From Thermobispora bispora DSM 43833 (GTDB taxonomy: Bacteria; Actinomycetota; Actinomycetes; Streptosporangiales; Streptosporangiaceae), in assembly GCF_000092645.1 (NCBI RefSeq), contig NC_014165.1, positions 1,550,001 to 1,614,000 on the forward strand: a stretch of DNA of 64,000 nt. Reading direction: 5' to 3'. Shown here piece after piece: positions 25,497 to 35,672 of this stretch. Each line of letters begins with the position of its first letter. Position 1 is the first letter of the stretch. The translations under genes were made by a program, and so were the position numbers. The notes under the pieces were generated by a model that made no database searches, was not told the origin of the DNA, and worked only from the letters and a program-made list of their open reading frames with translations.

Positions 25497-26710
25497 GCCG
25501 CGCGCCTCCTCCCCGCCTGGGGCCAGACCGCGGCGAGCGGGGTGTCCTTGGCCAGGTCGAGCACCCGCCACCCGGCGCCGGTGAGCAGCGCCCGGGCCTG
25601 ACCGGCCGTCTCGTCGGGGTGCCCGCCCCAGGTGGCGACGTCGAGCAGCACCGCGACCGCGTTCACGCCGTGCCGCCGCAGCCCGGCGAGGGCGCGCGCG
25701 TCCTCGGGGTGGAGCGCGCCGAGCACGGCGATGATCAGCCCGTCGCCGTCCTGCCGGAGGGCGGCGATCCCCTGCTCCAGGGAGTACAGCGGGCTCTCCC
25801 GCACCACCGCGAGCATGTCGAGGAGCGGCCACGCCCCGGCCTCGGCCGGCCGCCGGCGGCCCTCGTCGGTGACGAGCCGCAGGGTGAGCCCGTCCTGGGC
25901 GAGGGCCGCGCCGATCGAGGCCGCGGCCGAGACCGCCGCCTCGAACGAGGAGGCGGCCCCGTCGCCCCGGTGCGCCCACCGGCGGGTGTCGAGCAGCAGC
26001 GTCCCCCGGCTCTCCCACTGCTGCTCCTCGCGCCGGACCATCAGCTCCCCGCGCCGCGCCGTGGACCGCCAGTGGACCCGCCGCAGCTCGTCGCCGTGCC
26101 GGTACTCGCGCGGCGCGACGTCGTCGTCCCCGGCTGTGGCGATCGACCGGGTACGGCCCTCGCCGCCGTCGCCCCACTCCCCGGACAGCCGCACCCTGGG
26201 CAGCGGCTCGATCCGCGGCGTCACGGTGAGGGTGTCGACGAAGGTGAACGACCGCACCAGCTCGACCAGGCCGAAGGGGTCGGTGATCCGCACGGTGAGC
26301 GGGCCGATGGGGTAGCGCCCGCGCACGGCCGGCCGTACCGTGTAGCGGATCTCCCGGACCCCGTGCGGCTCCACCCGGTCGAGCGCGTACCTGGGCGCGG
26401 CCTCGAGTGCGGAGGGGAGCGTGTCCTCCACCAGCAGCAGCCCGGTGGGCAGCCGCGTGGCGTTGGAGAGCCGGATCATGACGGTGCTCGTCGCCCCGGC
26501 CTCGACCCGGGCCGGCTCCAGGCGGCGGGCGCAGGTGAGCCGGTAGCGGGTCCGCGCCACCACCAGGGCGGCGAGCAGCGGCAGCGCGAGCACCAGCACG
26601 GCGATCCGCACCAGGTCCTGCTCGCCGAGGACGATCGCGCAGGCCAGCGCGGCCACCCCGGCGGCGAGGAAGGAGCGCCCCCGGGACGTCAGGGCCTTCA
26701 ACCCGGTCAT
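25493..26710 (-). CDS. DUF58 domain protein
   Basis: A 405-residue protein with two N-terminal membrane helices (about residues 14-47), a beta-rich region, and the DUF58 signature REYRHGDELRRVHWRSTARRGELMVRREEQ near residue 210. The C-terminal part has a degenerate von Willebrand A-like fold (GTLLLDTRRW). DUF58 proteins partner with MoxR ATPases, probably as substrate or metal chaperones, but none has a clear biochemical role. The ATG lies 12 nt after the moxR stop, and the stop overlaps the transglutaminase start. Confidence 0.87.
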   Translation of the reverse strand: MTGLKALTSRGRSFLAAGVAALACAIVLGEQDLVRIAVLVLALPLLAALVVARTRYRLTCARRLEPARVEAGATSTVMIRLSNATRLPTGLLLVEDTLPSALEAAPRYALDRVEPHGVREIRYTVRPAVRGRYPIGPLTVRITDPFGLVELVRSFTFVDTLTVTPRIEPLPRVRLSGEWGDGGEGRTRSIATAGDDDVAPREYRHGDELRRVHWRSTARRGELMVRREEQQWESRGTLLLDTRRWAHRGDGAASSFEAAVSAAASIGAALAQDGLTLRLVTDEGRRRPAEAGAWPLLDMLAVVRESPLYSLEQGIAALRQDGDGLIIAVLGALHPEDARALAGLRRHGVNAVAVLLDVATWGGHPDETAGQARALLTGAGWRVLDLAKDTPLAAVWPQAGRRRAA

Positions 26711-26722
26711 GGCGCCCTCCGG

Positions 26723-27703
<981 letters not shown>

Positions 27704-28048
27704 CAGGCCTCCATCAGGGTGCGTCCCCGGTAATGGGGCGTTAAACGGTCGTTATCCATTCTGAGATGCCCACTGTGCCGCAGCGGGAGGTACGTGCACG
27801 ACTTTGTCAGGAAATCCCGGTGAATAACAGCAGTGTTCGCCGGTCGTGTTCGCCATCCGGTCCCGTGTGCGTTCGAATCCCGTGACAATCGCGCTCCACT
27901 TTTCCCCACCAGGGCACGCCGGACGCGCTCTCGCCCCATGGCGTACGGCCTCCGCGGCGCCCCTGGGGCGGGGGAGAGGCCTCGCTCTTTACCGTGAATA
28001 AGCTGCGAAAACGCGGACGAATTACCGCGAGTGATCACAGTTACACGG
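27704..28048. other. divergent intergenic region upstream of moxR and mraZ
   Basis: About 345 nt with no gene, richer in A/T than its surroundings. On the minus strand a TAACG-N6-TAACG direct repeat (about 27732-27752) lies upstream of moxR. The plus-strand side leads into the mraZ promoter. No confident moxR promoter was identified. Confidence 0.5.
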
Positions 28049-28088
28049 TTGACGGTGGGGAGAAGTGGAGTATCGTGGTGCGCAGTGG
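28049..28088 (+). promoter_or_regulatory. mraZ promoter with four-repeat MraZ operator
   Basis: TTGACG (28049-28054) and TATCGT (28071-28076) are spaced by 16 nt. Four GTGG motifs start at 28055, 28065, 28075 and 28085, exactly 10 bp apart, covering the spacer, the -10 box and the likely start site. MraZ proteins are known to bind 10-bp-periodic short G-rich repeats at the head of the division cluster. This site therefore predicts autorepression of mraZ and its operon. Confidence 0.75.
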
Positions 28089-28137
28089 AGGGCTGAGGCT
28101 GAAGCGCTGAGCGCTCCCAAGGCACGGGGGGTGGGCG

Positions 28138-28569
28138 ATGTTCCTGGGAACCCACCACCCACGCCTTGATGACAAAGGACGGCTGTTCCTCCCGGCGAAG
28201 TATCGCGAGGAGCTGGCGGAGGGTCTGGTGATAACCAAAGGCCAGGAGCGCTGCCTCTACGTCTTCCCGGTAGAGGAGTTCCGGCGCATCACCGAGGCTC
28301 TCCGTGCCGCGCCGCTCACCGCGAAGGCGGTGCGCGATTACAGCAGGGTCTTCTTCGCCAGCGCTTCCGACGAGAAGCCGGACAAGCAGGGCCGGATCAC
28401 GATCCCCCAGAGCCTGAGAGAGTACGCGGGCCTGGAGCGCGACTGCGTGGTCATCGGGGCGAACACGCGGCTCGAGATCTGGGACGCCAAGGCGTGGGAG
28501 ACCTATCTGGCCGCACAGGAACAGGCGTTCTCCGAGCTGTCCGAGGAGGTGCTGCCGGGGATCCTGTGA
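28138..28569 (+). CDS. mraZ: transcriptional regulator MraZ
   Basis: A 143-residue protein with the two tandem SpoVT/AbrB-like half-domains of MraZ. The first is [25 protein letters not shown]; the second ([29 protein letters not shown]) carries the second copy of the DxxGR motif. It forms a ring-shaped oligomer that binds DNA repeats and controls the division and cell-wall cluster. The ATG follows a G-rich segment. Four 10-bp-spaced GTGG repeats at its own promoter are the likely operator. It is the first gene of the cluster. Confidence 0.95.
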   Translation: MFLGTHHPRLDDKGRLFLPAKYREELAEGLVITKGQERCLYVFPVEEFRRITEALRAAPLTAKAVRDYSRVFFASASDEKPDKQGRITIPQSLREYAGLERDCVVIGANTRLEIWDAKAWETYLAAQEQAFSELSEEVLPGIL

Positions 28570-28597
28570 CGCTGACCAGTGAACGTGAGACCCGTCG

Positions 28598-28777
28598 ATG
28601 ACGTTCGGCGAGGTCTCCACCCGCTCCCGCGTGGGTTCTGATGCACCTTCCCCGGTGTCAGAGGCCACGCACCGGGAAGCGGATGGGGGCCTGGCCGCAC
28701 GGGTCGGCTCGTTGAGAGCCCGCATGGGTGGGGTCCGTTGCGTGGTCATCGACGGCAGCCGCGGTCCGCAGCGCTGA
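28598..28777 (+). CDS. possible small ORF between mraZ and rsmH
   Basis: A 59-residue open frame (starting MTFGEVSTRSRVG and ending VVIDGSRGPQR) fills most of the 217-nt gap between mraZ and rsmH, ending 9 nt before the rsmH start. It has no clear ribosome binding site. About three quarters of its third codon positions are G or C, less than in neighbouring genes. It resembles no family I recognise. It could equally be untranslated leader or the remains of an N-terminal extension of RsmH. Confidence 0.25.
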   Translation: MTFGEVSTRSRVGSDAPSPVSEATHREADGGLAARVGSLRARMGGVRCVVIDGSRGPQR

Positions 28778-28786
28778 AGCGGCGAT

Positions 28787-29770
28787 ATGGGGGTACGAGG
28801 GGCGTTGGCGCAACATCCGGGACAGGTGAACGGTCACGTTCCGGTCATGCTCGGTCGCGTGCTGGAGTTGCTCGCACCGGCGCTGACCGGACCGGACCCG
28901 GTGCTCGTCGACGCCAACGTAGGCCTGGGCGGCCACGCCGAGGCGCTGCTGAAGGCACATCCCGCGCTGCACCTCATCGGGATCGACCGCGACCCCACGG
29001 CGATCGAGCGCTCCACCGCACGGCTCGCACCCTACGCGGAACGGGTCACGCTGGTTCACGCGGTCTCCGATGAGCTGCCCACCATCCTCTCGCGCGCCGG
29101 GCGCCCGCGCATCAACGGCGCCCTGTTCGACCTCGGCCTCTCCTCCCCGCAGATCGACGAGGCGGCGCGAGGCTTCGCCTACTCGTACGACGCCCCCCTC
29201 GACATGCGGATGGACCCGGGGCAGGAGCTGACGGCCGCCGACGTGGTCAACGGCTACTCCGTCGCCGAGCTCACCCGCATCCTGCGCGAGTACGGCGAGG
29301 AGCGGTTCGCCGCGCGCATCGCGAACGCCATCGCGAGAGAACGCGCGCGTTCCCCCATCACCACGACCAAGCGGCTCGCCGATCTCGTCCGTGACGCGAT
29401 CCCCGCCGCCACGCGCCGGACCGGGGGTAACCCGGCAAAGCGCACCTTCCAGGCGCTGCGCATCGAGGTGAACCAGGAGCTCGCCGCGCTGGAGCGCGCG
29501 CTCCCCGCCGCCCTCGACGCGCTGGCGGTCGGCGGGCGCGTCGTCGTGCTCGCCTACCACTCGCTGGAGGACCGGCTCGTCAAGCGGGTCCTCGCGGAAC
29601 GGAGCACCGAGAGCGGTCCCCCCGGGCTGCCGGTCCCCCTGGAGGCGCACCTGCCCACGTTCCGTCTCCTGACCAAGGGAGCCGAGCTTCCGGATGACGA
29701 GGAGGTGGCCCGCAACCCGCGGGCCGCTTCGGCACGTTTGCGGGCGGCAGAGAGGATCCGCGAGGGATGA
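28787..29770 (+). CDS. rsmH: 16S rRNA (cytosine-1402 N4)-methyltransferase RsmH
   Basis: A 327-residue SAM-dependent methyltransferase of normal length that modifies C1402 in the ribosomal P site. Conserved segments are [13 protein letters not shown], the SAM motif [39 protein letters not shown] with [16 protein letters not shown], and [14 protein letters not shown] followed by [15 protein letters not shown]. The ATG at 28787 has only a weak purine stretch upstream. A GTG at 28826 would begin nearer the conserved core and is a real alternative. The stop overlaps ftsL (ATGA). Confidence 0.94.
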   Translation: MGVRGALAQHPGQVNGHVPVMLGRVLELLAPALTGPDPVLVDANVGLGGHAEALLKAHPALHLIGIDRDPTAIERSTARLAPYAERVTLVHAVSDELPTILSRAGRPRINGALFDLGLSSPQIDEAARGFAYSYDAPLDMRMDPGQELTAADVVNGYSVAELTRILREYGEERFAARIANAIARERARSPITTTKRLADLVRDAIPAATRRTGGNPAKRTFQALRIEVNQELAALERALPAALDALAVGGRVVVLAYHSLEDRLVKRVLAERSTESGPPGLPVPLEAHLPTFRLLTKGAELPDDEEVARNPRAASARLRAAERIREG

Positions 29771-30399
29771 GGATAGAGCAGGAGAACAGGAGGACCGCGG
29801 AGCGGGCGCCGCAGGGCGGCGGCCGTGTGCGGTCCGCGGCGGTCAAGGAGCCGTTCGCCGGGAACGGCCGGCCCACCCGGGTGCCCGGACGGGCGGGGGC
29901 CACGGCCGCCGCCCGGTCCCGCGGCCGCACCGGGGGCGCCGCGGTCAGGGGACGGGTGCCCGCCGGAGGCGCCGCGTCCCGGGGTCCCGCCGCGGGATCG
30001 GCCGGGAGGCGTATCGCGGCCACGGGCGCCGGCCGCACCGTCCGCCCGCCGGCCGCGCGCCGGCCGGCGCAGGCGAGGCCCGCGCTCCAGCGGCCGCCGA
30101 AGGCCCCGTTCGTGCTGCTCATCGCCGGACTGCTCTGCGGCGGCCTCGTCACCCTGCTGCTGCTCAACACCGTGCTCGCCCGGGACTCCTTCAAGCTGAA
30201 CGACCTGCGGGCGAGCATCAACGAGCTCCAGGAGCTCGCGGCCGCTCAGGAGAACCAGCTCCGCGAGCGGAGCCAGCCCGGGCACCTCGACGAGGCCGCC
30301 AGGCGGCTCAACCTCCGGGAGGACGACTCGCCGCCGATGTTCCTCACCCCCGGGCCCGCGGATGAGCCGGAGACCGGCCGGGAGGGCGTGCTCCGGTGA
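29767..30399 (+). CDS. ftsL: cell division protein FtsL
   Basis: A 210-residue single-pass septum protein. Residues 1-113 form an unusual long cytoplasmic tail rich in Arg, Gly, Ala and Pro. A transmembrane helix spans about 114-137 ([20 protein letters not shown]), and an extracytoplasmic leucine-zipper-like coiled coil covers about 140-175, ending in [13 protein letters not shown]. FtsL joins FtsQ and FtsB-like proteins to activate FtsW-FtsI. Its identity rests on topology and position, since FtsL is poorly conserved. The start overlaps rsmH and the end overlaps ftsI, each by 4 nt. Confidence 0.85.
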   Translation: MRIEQENRRTAERAPQGGGRVRSAAVKEPFAGNGRPTRVPGRAGATAAARSRGRTGGAAVRGRVPAGGAASRGPAAGSAGRRIAATGAGRTVRPPAARRPAQARPALQRPPKAPFVLLIAGLLCGGLVTLLLLNTVLARDSFKLNDLRASINELQELAAAQENQLRERSQPGHLDEAARRLNLREDDSPPMFLTPGPADEPETGREGVLR

Positions 30400-32579
30400 G
30401 GGACGGCGGCCGGAACCCGGGTCCCGGCCGCGGTGGTCCTGGTTCGCGCGGCGGCAGAGGTCCGGGCGGCGGCCGGAGGCATCCGGGGACGCCGGGCAGG
30501 CCGGCCCGCTCCGAGGGTCCTCCCCGGCCGCACCGGCCGGATCGCGCCGCGCCCCCGCACCCGCCGTCCGCCGGACGGGACGACCTCGCCGGGCGCCGTG
30601 GCGGCACGCCTCCGCGCCCCGGGGAGCCCACGCCCCGCCGCGGCCCGCGACCCGAGCCGGGCGGGCGGGTACCGCCCGGCCGCGGTGCGCGGCAGCCGGG
30701 TTCCGGGGCACGCGCGGCCGGGCCGCGGCGGCCGGTCGCCCGGACCGCATCGGGTGGGCGGCCGCCGGAGCGGCGGCCCCGCTGGCCCTGGCCGGCCGGC
30801 CCGGACCGGCGCCGGTCCCGCGCGCCGGAGCCGCCCCGCCAGCCCGCCGTGCTGCGGCTGGGGAACCCGGTCCGGCGGCTGAACGCCGGGCTGATCGCGA
30901 TGGCGTTCGTGCTGTCGATCTTCGCCGGGCGGCTGGTGCAGCTCCAGGGGTTCGACTCCAAGGTGCTGCAGGCGAAGGCGGCGCAGCAGCGCGTGCAGCC
31001 GGAGACCCTGCCGGCGCGGCGGGGGTCGATCACCGACGTGCACGGGCACGAGCTCGCCGTGACGGTGGACGCCCGGGAGATCTACGCCGACCCGAAGGTG
31101 ATCGACCCGGCCCAGCGCGACCAGATCGCCGAGACGCTCGCGGCCGAGCTGAGCAAGCCGAAGGAGGAGATCGCCGCGAAGCTGGCGCGGACCTCCTCCC
31201 GGTACGTGGTGCTCGCGCGCGGGGTCGAGCCGCTGCGGGCCAAGCGCATCCTGGGCTTCGGGTTCAAGGGGGTGGGCGCCAAGCACTCCTACCGGCGGCT
31301 CTACCCGGGCGGCACGCTCGCCGGGAGCCTCATCGGGTTCGTGGGCACCGACGGCTACGGCCTGGAAGGGCTGGAGAGCGCGTACAACCACGTGCTCGCG
31401 GGCCGGGACGGCCTGCAGAGCATCGAGATCGGCCGGGACGGGCAGCGCATCCCGATGACGCGCAGCGAGCGCCGCCCGCCGCAGCCGGGCCGGGACGTGC
31501 GGCTCACCATCGACCGGGACATCCAGTGGGCCGCCCAGAAGGCGATCGCCGAGCAGGTGAAGGCGACCGGCGCGCGCAGCGGCAGCGTCATCGTCATGGA
31601 GGTGCGGACCGGGCGGATCGTCGCCATGGCGAACGCCCCCGAGCCCGACCTGAACAACTGGCAGGACGTCCCGCCGGAGCAGCGCGCCAACCGCGCCGTC
31701 TCCGAGGTGTTCGAGCCGGGGAGCACGAACAAGGTGATCACGGCGGCCGCCGCGATCGAGGCGGGCGTGGTCACCCCGGAGACCGTGTTCCGGGTGCCCG
31801 ACACCATCCAGTGCGCCGACCGGCGGCTCAAGGACTCCCATCCGCACCCGACCGAGCGGCTCACCTTCACCGGGGTCATCGCCGAGTCGAGCAACGTCGG
31901 CACGATCATGGCCGCGGAGCGGGTGGGCAGCCAGCGCCTGTACGAGACGTTCCGCGCGTTCGGCTTCGGGGAGCGGAGCGGCTCCGGCCTCCCCGGCGAG
32001 GAGGCCGGCCTGCTGCCGGAGTGGCAGACCTGGTCGGGGAGCCAGCGCTGCACCATCGCGTACGGCCAGGGCATCTCGGTGACCGCGCTGCAGATCGCGA
32101 GCGTCTACCAGACGATCGCCAACGGGGGAGTGCGGGTGACCCCGACGATCGTCGCCGGCATCACGGACGAGCGCGGCCGGCTGGTGCCCGCGCCGGAGCC
32201 GAAGCGGACCCGGGTGGTGAGCGAGCAGACCGCGCGGCAGGTCACGATGATGCTGGAGGCCGCGGTCGGCAACGACGGCACGGGCACGGCGGCCGCGATC
32301 CCCGGCTACCGGGTGGCGGGCAAGACCGGCACCGCGCTGCGGTATGACGAGAAGTGCCAGGGGTATTGCGGGTACACCGCGACCTTCGTCGGGTTCGCTC
32401 CCGCGGACGCGCCGCGGCTGGTGGTGCTCGCCGTGATCCAGGATCCGAAGAAGGGCCGGTACGGCGGGCGGATCGCCGCGCCCGTGTTCCGGGACGTGAT
32501 GACGTTCGCGCTGAAGACCAAGAAGATCCCGCCGACCGGGACGAAGCCGCCCCGCGTGGCCCTGCGCGCGGGCGGGTGA
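30396..32579 (+). CDS. ftsI: septal peptidoglycan transpeptidase FtsI (PBP3)
   Basis: A 727-residue class B penicillin-binding protein. Residues 1-160 are a disordered Arg/Gly/Pro-rich cytoplasmic tail, longer than in most FtsI proteins. A membrane helix follows at about 163-183, then the pedestal domain and the transpeptidase domain. Active-site motifs are intact: S443TNK (nucleophile), S498SN and K643TGT. It cross-links septal peptidoglycan made by FtsW. The GTG overlaps the ftsL stop (GTGA). A promoter and a tandem repeat separate it from murE. Confidence 0.95.
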   Translation: MRDGGRNPGPGRGGPGSRGGRGPGGGRRHPGTPGRPARSEGPPRPHRPDRAAPPHPPSAGRDDLAGRRGGTPPRPGEPTPRRGPRPEPGGRVPPGRGARQPGSGARAAGPRRPVARTASGGRPPERRPRWPWPAGPDRRRSRAPEPPRQPAVLRLGNPVRRLNAGLIAMAFVLSIFAGRLVQLQGFDSKVLQAKAAQQRVQPETLPARRGSITDVHGHELAVTVDAREIYADPKVIDPAQRDQIAETLAAELSKPKEEIAAKLARTSSRYVVLARGVEPLRAKRILGFGFKGVGAKHSYRRLYPGGTLAGSLIGFVGTDGYGLEGLESAYNHVLAGRDGLQSIEIGRDGQRIPMTRSERRPPQPGRDVRLTIDRDIQWAAQKAIAEQVKATGARSGSVIVMEVRTGRIVAMANAPEPDLNNWQDVPPEQRANRAVSEVFEPGSTNKVITAAAAIEAGVVTPETVFRVPDTIQCADRRLKDSHPHPTERLTFTGVIAESSNVGTIMAAERVGSQRLYETFRAFGFGERSGSGLPGEEAGLLPEWQTWSGSQRCTIAYGQGISVTALQIASVYQTIANGGVRVTPTIVAGITDERGRLVPAPEPKRTRVVSEQTARQVTMMLEAAVGNDGTGTAAAIPGYRVAGKTGTALRYDEKCQGYCGYTATFVGFAPADAPRLVVLAVIQDPKKGRYGGRIAAPVFRDVMTFALKTKKIPPTGTKPPRVALRAGG

Positions 32580-32584
32580 GCGCC

Positions 32585-32621
32585 CGGGTGACCAACGGGT
32601 GACCAAAAGAAAGGGTACGCT
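32585..32621 (+). promoter_or_regulatory. murE promoter with 11-bp tandem repeat
   Basis: CGGGTGACCAA occurs twice in direct contact (32585-32595 and 32596-32606), just after the ftsI stop. TACGCT (32616-32621) follows 9 nt later and lies 6 nt before the murE GTG, so a leaderless transcript is likely. The repeat covers the -35 region, where no canonical hexamer is present, suggesting a bound regulator. Confidence 0.55.
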
Positions 32622-32627
32622 CACGCC

Positions 32628-34220
32628 GTGCATCCCCCGACATCGATGCGTCCGGCAGCCGTCGAGGCCCGCCCGATCTCCGGGCTGGCCGCGCTCCTCG
32701 GCGTGCCCTCCGCAGTCCACCCGCCTCATCCCCGGGGCACCCGGGGAGTGATCACCGGGATATCGATCGACTCGCGCCGCGTGCAGCGCGGCGACCTGTA
32801 CGTGGCCCTGCCGGGCAGCACGGCGCACGGCGCCGACTTCGCCGCGGAGGCGAGCGCCGCGGGCGCCGTCGCGATCCTGACGGACGCGGCCGGGCGGGAG
32901 CGCGCTGTCGCGACCGGGCTGCCCGTGCTCGTCGTGCCCGATCCCCGGGCCGTGCTCGGGCGGGTGGCCGCCTGGGTGTACGGCAACCCGACCGCCGACC
33001 TGACGATCATCGGCGTGACCGGGACCAGCGGCAAGAGCACCACGACCTTCCTGACCGAGGCGGGCCTGCGGGCGGCCGGCCACCGCACCGGCCTGATCGG
33101 CGGGGTGGAGATCCGGGTGGGGGACCTGCGGTTCCCCGCGCGGCTGACCACCCCGGAGGCGAGCGAGCTGCAGGCCCTGTTCGCGCTCATGCGGGAACAG
33201 GGGGTCACCGCGGCCGCGATGGAGGTGTCCAGCCACGCCCTCGCTTTGGGGCGGGTGGCCGAGATCATTTACGATGTCGCCATCTTCACCAACCTCTCCC
33301 AAGATCATCTTGACTTCCATCGCGACCTCGACGACTACTTCGCCGCCAAGGCGCGGTTGTTCACCCCGGACCACTCCCGGCTGGGCGTGGTGAACATCGA
33401 CGATCGGTACGGCCGCGAGCTCGCCGAGCGGGCGAAGATCCCGATCACCACCTTCTCCCCGTCCGGCGACGCCGACGCCGACTGGCGGGTGGCGGACGTC
33501 CGCCTCGGCGCCGACGGGAGCGTCTTCCGGGTCGTCGGCCCGGGCGGCGTGGAGACCGACGTGAGCGTCGCCCTCCCGGGCGCCTTCAACGTGGCCAACG
33601 CGCTCGCCGCGCTGGTCGCGCTGGTGGAGGCGGGCGTGCCCGTCCCGGCGGCGGTGGCCGGCATCGGCATGACGACCTGCGTCCCCGGCCGCATGGAGCG
33701 GGTCCCGGGCCCGGGGGACATCCAGGTGTTCGTGGACTACGCGCACAAGCCCGCCGCGGTCGAGTCGGTGCTCCGCTCGCTCCGCGCGGTGATGGGCTCC
33801 GGCCGCCGTCTCGTGATCGTGGTGGGGTGCGGCGGCGACCGCGACCGGGGGAAGCGGCCGCTCATGGGAGAGGCGGCCGCGCGGCTCGCCGATGCGGCGA
33901 TCTTCACGAATGACAACCCCCGGAGCGAGGACCCGCTCGCGATCCTCGCCGCCATGCTCTCCGGGGCGCTCCGGGTCCCGGCGGCGGAACGGGCCCACGT
34001 GATCGTGGAGCCGGACCGGGCCGCCGCCATCGACCTGGCGATTTCCACTGCCAGGTCCGGAGATGTGGTACTTGTGGCGGGTAAGGGGCACGAGCAAGGT
34101 CAGTATGTCGGAGGCCGGGTCATCCCCTTCGACGACCGTGAGGTGGCCGCGCAGGCCATCGCGCGACGAGCCAGGGCGCACGCGGCCGGGCTGGTCGGCG
34201 AGAGGGCCGGCGGTGGGTGA
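32628..34220 (+). CDS. murE: UDP-MurNAc-tripeptide synthetase MurE (meso-DAP adding)
   Basis: A 530-residue Mur ligase that adds the third residue of the stem peptide. The ATP-binding P-loop is GVTGTSGKSTTTF. AMEVSSHAL, NLSQDHLDFHRD and VFVDYAHKPAAVE are Mur-ligase landmarks, and DNPRSEDP contains the DNPR motif that selects meso-diaminopimelate over lysine. The GTG has no ribosome binding site but sits 6 nt after a TACGCT box; an in-frame ATG at 32646 is a less likely alternative. It restarts transcription inside the division cluster. Confidence 0.95.
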   Translation: MHPPTSMRPAAVEARPISGLAALLGVPSAVHPPHPRGTRGVITGISIDSRRVQRGDLYVALPGSTAHGADFAAEASAAGAVAILTDAAGRERAVATGLPVLVVPDPRAVLGRVAAWVYGNPTADLTIIGVTGTSGKSTTTFLTEAGLRAAGHRTGLIGGVEIRVGDLRFPARLTTPEASELQALFALMREQGVTAAAMEVSSHALALGRVAEIIYDVAIFTNLSQDHLDFHRDLDDYFAAKARLFTPDHSRLGVVNIDDRYGRELAERAKIPITTFSPSGDADADWRVADVRLGADGSVFRVVGPGGVETDVSVALPGAFNVANALAALVALVEAGVPVPAAVAGIGMTTCVPGRMERVPGPGDIQVFVDYAHKPAAVESVLRSLRAVMGSGRRLVIVVGCGGDRDRGKRPLMGEAAARLADAAIFTNDNPRSEDPLAILAAMLSGALRVPAAERAHVIVEPDRAAAIDLAISTARSGDVVLVAGKGHEQGQYVGGRVIPFDDREVAAQAIARRARAHAAGLVGERAGGG

Positions 34221-34304
34221 GACGGCCACCGAGACGACGTGGGCGGGCGCGCGACGCCCCGCGCGCCGCCGGTGGAGTGGCGTGAAAGAGAGCAGGACAG
34301 ACGC

Positions 34305-35672
34305 ATGATCCCGTTGCCGCTGGCGCGGGTGGCCGAGATAACCTCGGGCGCCCTGAACGGCCTGGCCGACCCCGAGGCCGTGGTCCGAGGTCCGGTTGTG
34401 ATCGACTCGCGGGCCGTGGAGCCGGGCTCGCTGTTCGCGGCCATCAAGGGGTCGCGGGCCGACGGCCACGACTTCGCCCAGGAGGCCTGCGCGGCCGGGG
34501 CGGTGGCCGTGCTCGCCTCCCGGCCCGTGGACGCACCCGCCGTGATCGTGAGGGACGTGGTCGCCGCCCTCGCCGACCTGGCGGCCGCCGTGGTGGCCGA
34601 GCTGCCGTCGGTGACCGTGGTCGGCGTGACCGGATCCCAGGGGAAGACGACGACCAAGGACCTGCTCGCCGGGCTGACCGAGCGGATCGGCCCGACGGTC
34701 GCGCCGGTCGGCTCCCACAACAACGAGATCGGCCACCCGCTCACCGTGCTGAAGGCCGATGAGCGCACCCGGTTCCTCGTCCTGGAGCTGAGCGCGCGGA
34801 ACGTCGGGCACATCGCCTACCTCACCCGGATCGCCCCGCCCCGGATCGGCGTCGTGCTCAACGTGGGCGCGGCCCACATCGGCGTCTTCGGCGGCCGGGA
34901 GGCGATCGCCAAGGCCAAGGGCGAGCTGGTCGAGGCGCTGCCCGAGGACGGGGTGGCCGTGCTCAACGCGGACGACCCGTACGTCCGGGAGATGGCCGGC
35001 CGGACCCGCGCCAGGGTGACCTGGTTCGGGCGCTCGGCCGAGGCGCGGATCCGGGCCGAGAACGAGACGCTCGACGAGCGGGGCCGCGCCTCGTTCACCC
35101 TGTGCACGCCGTCCGGATCGGCCCCGGTACGGCTCCGCCTGCACGGCGCGCACATGGTGCCCGACGCGCTCGCCGCGGCCGCGGTCGCGTACGAGCTGGG
35201 GCTGCCGGTCGTGGCGATCGCCGAGGAGCTCTCCCGGGCCGAGCCGCGCAGCCGCTGGCGCATGGAGGTGACCGACCGGGCCGACGGGGTCACCGTGATC
35301 AATGACGCCTACAACGCGAGCCCCGACTCGGTGCGGGCCGCCTTCGCCGCCCTGCGGGCCATGGGGGACGGCCGGCGGCGGTTCGCCGTGGTCGCGGCCA
35401 TGCGGGAGCTCGGCGAGGCCGGTGCGGAGCTGAACGAGGAGTTCGGCCGGATCGCCGCCGGGTCGGGATTGGAGGCCCTGATCGTGGTCGGTGACGACGC
35501 CGGGCCGATCCTCGCCGGCGCGCCCGGCGCCATCCACGTCCCGGACACCGACGCGGCCGCCCGGGAGCTCGCCTCCCGGCTAGCCCCGGGCGACGTGGTG
35601 CTGGTGAAGGGGCCGCGCGCGGCCGGGCTGGAACGGGTCGCCGCCGCCGTTCTCGGGGGTGACGCCCGGTGA
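34305..35672 (+). CDS. murF: UDP-MurNAc-tripeptide-D-Ala-D-Ala ligase MurF
   Basis: A 455-residue Mur ligase that adds D-Ala-D-Ala to complete the pentapeptide. The P-loop is [51 protein letters not shown] and [14 protein letters not shown] are MurF-typical. The ATG at 34305 is chosen because the protein then opens with the conserved [14 protein letters not shown]. An upstream in-frame ATG at 34239 would add 22 unconserved residues. The stop overlaps the mraY start by 4 nt. Confidence 0.95.
   Translation: MIPLPLARVAEITSGALNGLADPEAVVRGPVVIDSRAVEPGSLFAAIKGSRADGHDFAQEACAAGAVAVLASRPVDAPAVIVRDVVAALADLAAAVVAELPSVTVVGVTGSQGKTTTKDLLAGLTERIGPTVAPVGSHNNEIGHPLTVLKADERTRFLVLELSARNVGHIAYLTRIAPPRIGVVLNVGAAHIGVFGGREAIAKAKGELVEALPEDGVAVLNADDPYVREMAGRTRARVTWFGRSAEARIRAENETLDERGRASFTLCTPSGSAPVRLRLHGAHMVPDALAAAAVAYELGLPVVAIAEELSRAEPRSRWRMEVTDRADGVTVINDAYNASPDSVRAAFAALRAMGDGRRRFAVVAAMRELGEAGAELNEEFGRIAAGSGLEALIVVGDDAGPILAGAPGAIHVPDTDAAARELASRLAPGDVVLVKGPRAAGLERVAAAVLGGDAR

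Noticed and set aside
30246-35537. A 1763-codon open frame on the minus strand across ftsI-murE-murF
   Set aside because: It is antisense to three clear genes with intact catalytic motifs. Long antisense frames are expected when third codon positions are almost all G or C; the translation shows no domain.
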